A stretch of DNA of 64,000 nucleotides from Mycolicibacterium sp. YH-1 (lineage in GTDB: Bacteria; Actinomycetota; Actinomycetes; Mycobacteriales; Mycobacteriaceae), in the NCBI RefSeq assembly GCF_022557175.1, contig NZ_CP092915.1, positions 1,240,001 to 1,304,000 on the forward strand. The letters are read 5' to 3'. The notes under the pieces were generated by a model. That model saw nothing but the letters and a program-made list of their open reading frames with translations, did not search any database and was not told the DNA's origin. Position numbers and translations under genes: made by a program. This document shows, one piece after another, positions 62,441-64,000 of the stretch (positions within the stretch are counted from its first letter, which is position 1; each line of letters starts with the position of its first letter).

Positions 62441-62755
62441 ATGCTCCGCATTTGCGCCGCGGCCGCGGCCATCGTCGCCGCGCTGCTGGCCGCAGGCATC
62501 CCCGCGAACGCCTACCCCGCCCCCCGCTCGTCGGGAATGGCCGCCGACTTTCCGGTCGGGATGTGCATCGACGTCGGGGACGACCTCACCATCGACTACT
62601 TGAACCTCATCAACGTCGCGCCAGTGCCGTGCTCGGACCCGGACCGCAACTACCGGGTCACGCAGCACGTCGCCAACGAGCCGTTGTGCGGGCCGGACAC
62701 CAACCGCGTGTTCCACACCCGCGACTCCGTCGTGCTGTGCACCGTGAACGCCTAG
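62441..62755 (+). CDS. Small exported protein with four cysteines
   Basis: A 104-residue protein of unknown function. A Sec signal peptide ([24 protein letters not shown]) is cut near residue 24. The mature part has four Cys (about 42, 64, 83 and 100), allowing two disulfides, in the order [24 protein letters not shown] and VVLCTVNA. The pattern recalls small mycobacterial secreted proteins near LppU. ATG at 62441. It precedes rpmF by 115 bp. Confidence 0.65.
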   Translation: MLRICAAAAAIVAALLAAGIPANAYPAPRSSGMAADFPVGMCIDVGDDLTIDYLNLINVAPVPCSDPDRNYRVTQHVANEPLCGPDTNRVFHTRDSVVLCTVNA

Positions 62756-62781
62756 CCGCGGCACCCGGGCTCTGCGCCGTT

Positions 62782-62811
62782 TTGGAGGCAACGCAGCCCA
62801 CGGGCTATCCT
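62782..62811 (+). promoter_or_regulatory. Candidate rpmF promoter
   Basis: TTGGAG (62782-62787) and TATCCT (62806-62811) with an 18-bp spacer fit the mycobacterial housekeeping consensus. A start near 62818 gives a leader of about 53 nt before rpmF. Confidence 0.5.
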
Positions 62812-62870
62812 TGGAGCCAATTGCCGCTGCCCTCGTGTGCGCGGCGACCCTGAGCGAGGAGATGTACGTC

Positions 62871-63044
62871 ATGGCTGTGCCCAAGCGGAGGATGTCGCGT
62901 TCGAACACCCGTAGCCGGCGCGCGCAGTGGAAGGCCGAAAAGCCCGAACTCGTGGGCGTCACCGTTGCTGGTCAGCAGCACAAGGTGCCGCGTCGCCTGC
63001 TCAAGGCCGCTCGACTCGGCCTCATCAATCTCGACCGCCGATAA
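62871..63044 (+). CDS. rpmF: 50S ribosomal protein L32, zinc-free type
   Basis: A 57-residue basic ribosomal protein beginning [21 protein letters not shown] and ending [15 protein letters not shown] in type (here [15 protein letters not shown]). The four Cys that bind zinc in the C+ form of L32 are missing, so this is the C- (zinc-independent) form. ATG at 62871 follows GAGGAG. It lies 65 bp before mprA, as in M. tuberculosis. Confidence 0.93.
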   Translation: MAVPKRRMSRSNTRSRRAQWKAEKPELVGVTVAGQQHKVPRRLLKAARLGLINLDRR

Positions 63045-63075
63045 GTTTCACGTTCCTCGCCGCCGCGTGGCGCGC

Positions 63076-63093
63076 CTCTCAGTCCACTCTCAG
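63076..63093 (+). promoter_or_regulatory. MprA-type direct repeats
   Basis: CTCTCAG occurs at 63076-63082 and 63087-63093, 11 bp apart, 17 bp before the mprA start. MprA binds direct repeats of this kind upstream of its own operon, so autoregulation is likely. Confidence 0.55.
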
Positions 63094-63109
63094 ATAGTGG
63101 GTTGAAACT

Positions 63110-63802
63110 GTGCCTGTGCGGATTCTTGTCGTAGACGACGATCGCGCTGTGCGCGAATCCCTGCGCCGTTCCCTTTCCTTCAACGGATACTCAGTGGAAC
63201 TGGCGCAGGATGGCCTCGAAGCCCTTCAGCGCATTGCCAGCGATCGACCCGATGCCCTTGTGCTGGACGTGATGATGCCGCGTCTGGACGGCCTCGAGGT
63301 GTGCCGCCAGTTGCGCAGCACCGGGGATGACATGCCGATCCTGGTGCTGACAGCCCGTGACTCGGTCTCCGAGCGCGTCGCTGGTCTCGACGCCGGCGCC
63401 GACGACTACCTGCCAAAGCCCTTCGCGCTCGAGGAGCTGCTCGCCCGTATGCGGGCGCTGCTTCGCCGCACCACGATCGACGACCGGGCCGAGTCGGTCC
63501 CGATGACGTTCTCCGACCTGAGCCTCGACCCGGTGACCCGTGACGTCACCCGCGGGGACCGCCACATCAGCCTCACCCGCACAGAGTTCTCCCTGCTGGA
63601 GATGCTGATCGCCAACCCGCGCCGGGTGCTGACACGCAGCCGGATTCTCGAGGAGGTGTGGGGCTTCGACTTCCCCACGTCGGGCAACGCCCTTGAGGTG
63701 TACGTCGGATATCTGCGTCGCAAGACAGAAGCCGAGGGGGAGTCGCGCCTAATCCACACCGTGCGAGGGGTGGGTTACGTGCTGCGTGAGACGCCACCCT
63801 GA
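63110..63802 (+). CDS. mprA: Response regulator MprA
   Basis: A 230-residue OmpR-family regulator. The receiver domain (1-120) has the acidic pocket [10 protein letters not shown], the phosphate-accepting Asp53 in [15 protein letters not shown], and Thr/Lys switch residues in VLTARD and [21 protein letters not shown]. The winged-helix domain (about 135-228) includes [31 protein letters not shown]. It is the stress-response partner of MprB controlling sigma factors SigB and SigE in mycobacteria. Start GTG at 63110. mprB follows with a 1-base overlap. Confidence 0.94.
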   Translation: MPVRILVVDDDRAVRESLRRSLSFNGYSVELAQDGLEALQRIASDRPDALVLDVMMPRLDGLEVCRQLRSTGDDMPILVLTARDSVSERVAGLDAGADDYLPKPFALEELLARMRALLRRTTIDDRAESVPMTFSDLSLDPVTRDVTRGDRHISLTRTEFSLLEMLIANPRRVLTRSRILEEVWGFDFPTSGNALEVYVGYLRRKTEAEGESRLIHTVRGVGYVLRETPP

Positions 63803-64000
63803 TGGCCACGTCGAGGTTCCCGCGACTCCGGACCGCGGCCCAGGACCCCCTGCACACCGCCAGTTCGGTGTCCCTGCGCTGGCGGGTGATGCTGCTGGCG
63901 ATGTCGATGGTGGCGATGGTCGTGGTGCTGATGGCCGTCGCCGTCTACGTCGTCGTCTCCAGGGCGCTCTATCAGGACGTCGACAACCAACTGCAGAGCC
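63802..64000 (+). CDS. mprB: Sensor histidine kinase MprB (5' part)
   Basis: The window ends 66 codons into this gene. The visible part is a cytoplasmic lead ([27 protein letters not shown]) and the first transmembrane helix (about 28-53, VMLLAMSMVAMVVVLMAVAVYVVV), then the start of the extracytoplasmic sensor (SRALYQDVDNQLQS). Identity comes from position directly after mprA and from this N-terminal layout. MprB senses envelope stress and phosphorylates MprA. Confidence 0.88.
   Translation, partial: MATSRFPRLRTAAQDPLHTASSVSLRWRVMLLAMSMVAMVVVLMAVAVYVVVSRALYQDVDNQLQS

Overview
The window is high-GC actinobacterial DNA from a rapidly growing Mycobacterium (Mycolicibacterium) type chromosome. 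Evidence is the gene content and order, which follow the M. tuberculosis Rv0940c-Rv0982 region closely: LLM oxidoreductase, AurF-like oxygenase, Fpg-type glycosylase, SDR, pgi, chorismate mutase, uvrD1, M23 peptidase, sucCD, LLM oxidoreductase, DUF5336 protein, perM, purN, purH, MoxR/VWA pair, DUF1707 protein, echA7-fadE12-accA2-accD2-fadE13-AtuA operon, rpmF, mprAB. I see no insertion sequence, prophage, tRNA, rRNA or CRISPR array. These assignments come from reading the translated proteins, not from a database search.

Layout. 1-12.8 kb: redox and transport genes with their own regulators (mycofactocin-type SDR, Mn exporter behind a yybP-ykoY riboswitch, TetR, ROK and MFS genes, SDR/TetR pair with a double operator, F420-type LLM enzyme with a KstR-like box, AurF-DUF4873 fusion). 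12.9-24.5 kb: cobF, small membrane protein, Fpg-type glycosylase, secreted chorismate mutase, SDR, pgi, succinate-semialdehyde dehydrogenase, a HTH-TOBE regulator plus modA without modBC, the cytoplasmic chorismate mutase behind an aromatic-rich leader ORF, and uvrD1. 24.5-29.0 kb: a five-gene overlapping operon (lipoprotein binding protein, permease, ATPase, FAD protein, dicluster ferredoxin) that looks like an organosulfur uptake and redox module. 29.1-44.6 kb: M23 peptidase, sucCD, S9 peptidase, TetR, thiolase-like protein, LLM enzyme with a second KstR-like box, SfnG-type sulfone monooxygenase, DUF5336, perM, purN-purH. 44.6-53.8 kb: a Gly-rich exported protein, MoxR ATPase and VWA protein, then a tandem duplication carrying two large exported repeat proteins and a broken fragment of the VWA gene, then a LiaF-like DUF1707 protein. 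53.8-62.3 kb: six-gene acyl-CoA carboxylase/dehydrogenase operon. 62.4-64 kb: small exported protein, rpmF, mprA and the start of mprB.

The most notable signals are: (1) a 34-codon leader ORF with Trp-Ser-Ser-Tyr-Phe between two hairpins, overlapping the start of chorismate mutase by ATGA, a candidate ribosome-mediated attenuator for aromatic biosynthesis; (2) the duplicated exported proteins with eight [IL]x[TSD][YF][FW]xxG repeats, duplicated together with about 61 codons of the neighbouring VWA gene; (3) the AprAB-like flavoprotein/ferredoxin pair fused into an SsuABC-type operon; (4) two KstR-type boxes in front of two apparently leaderless LLM genes; (5) the Mn riboswitch; and (6) several perfect operator palindromes beside TetR genes.
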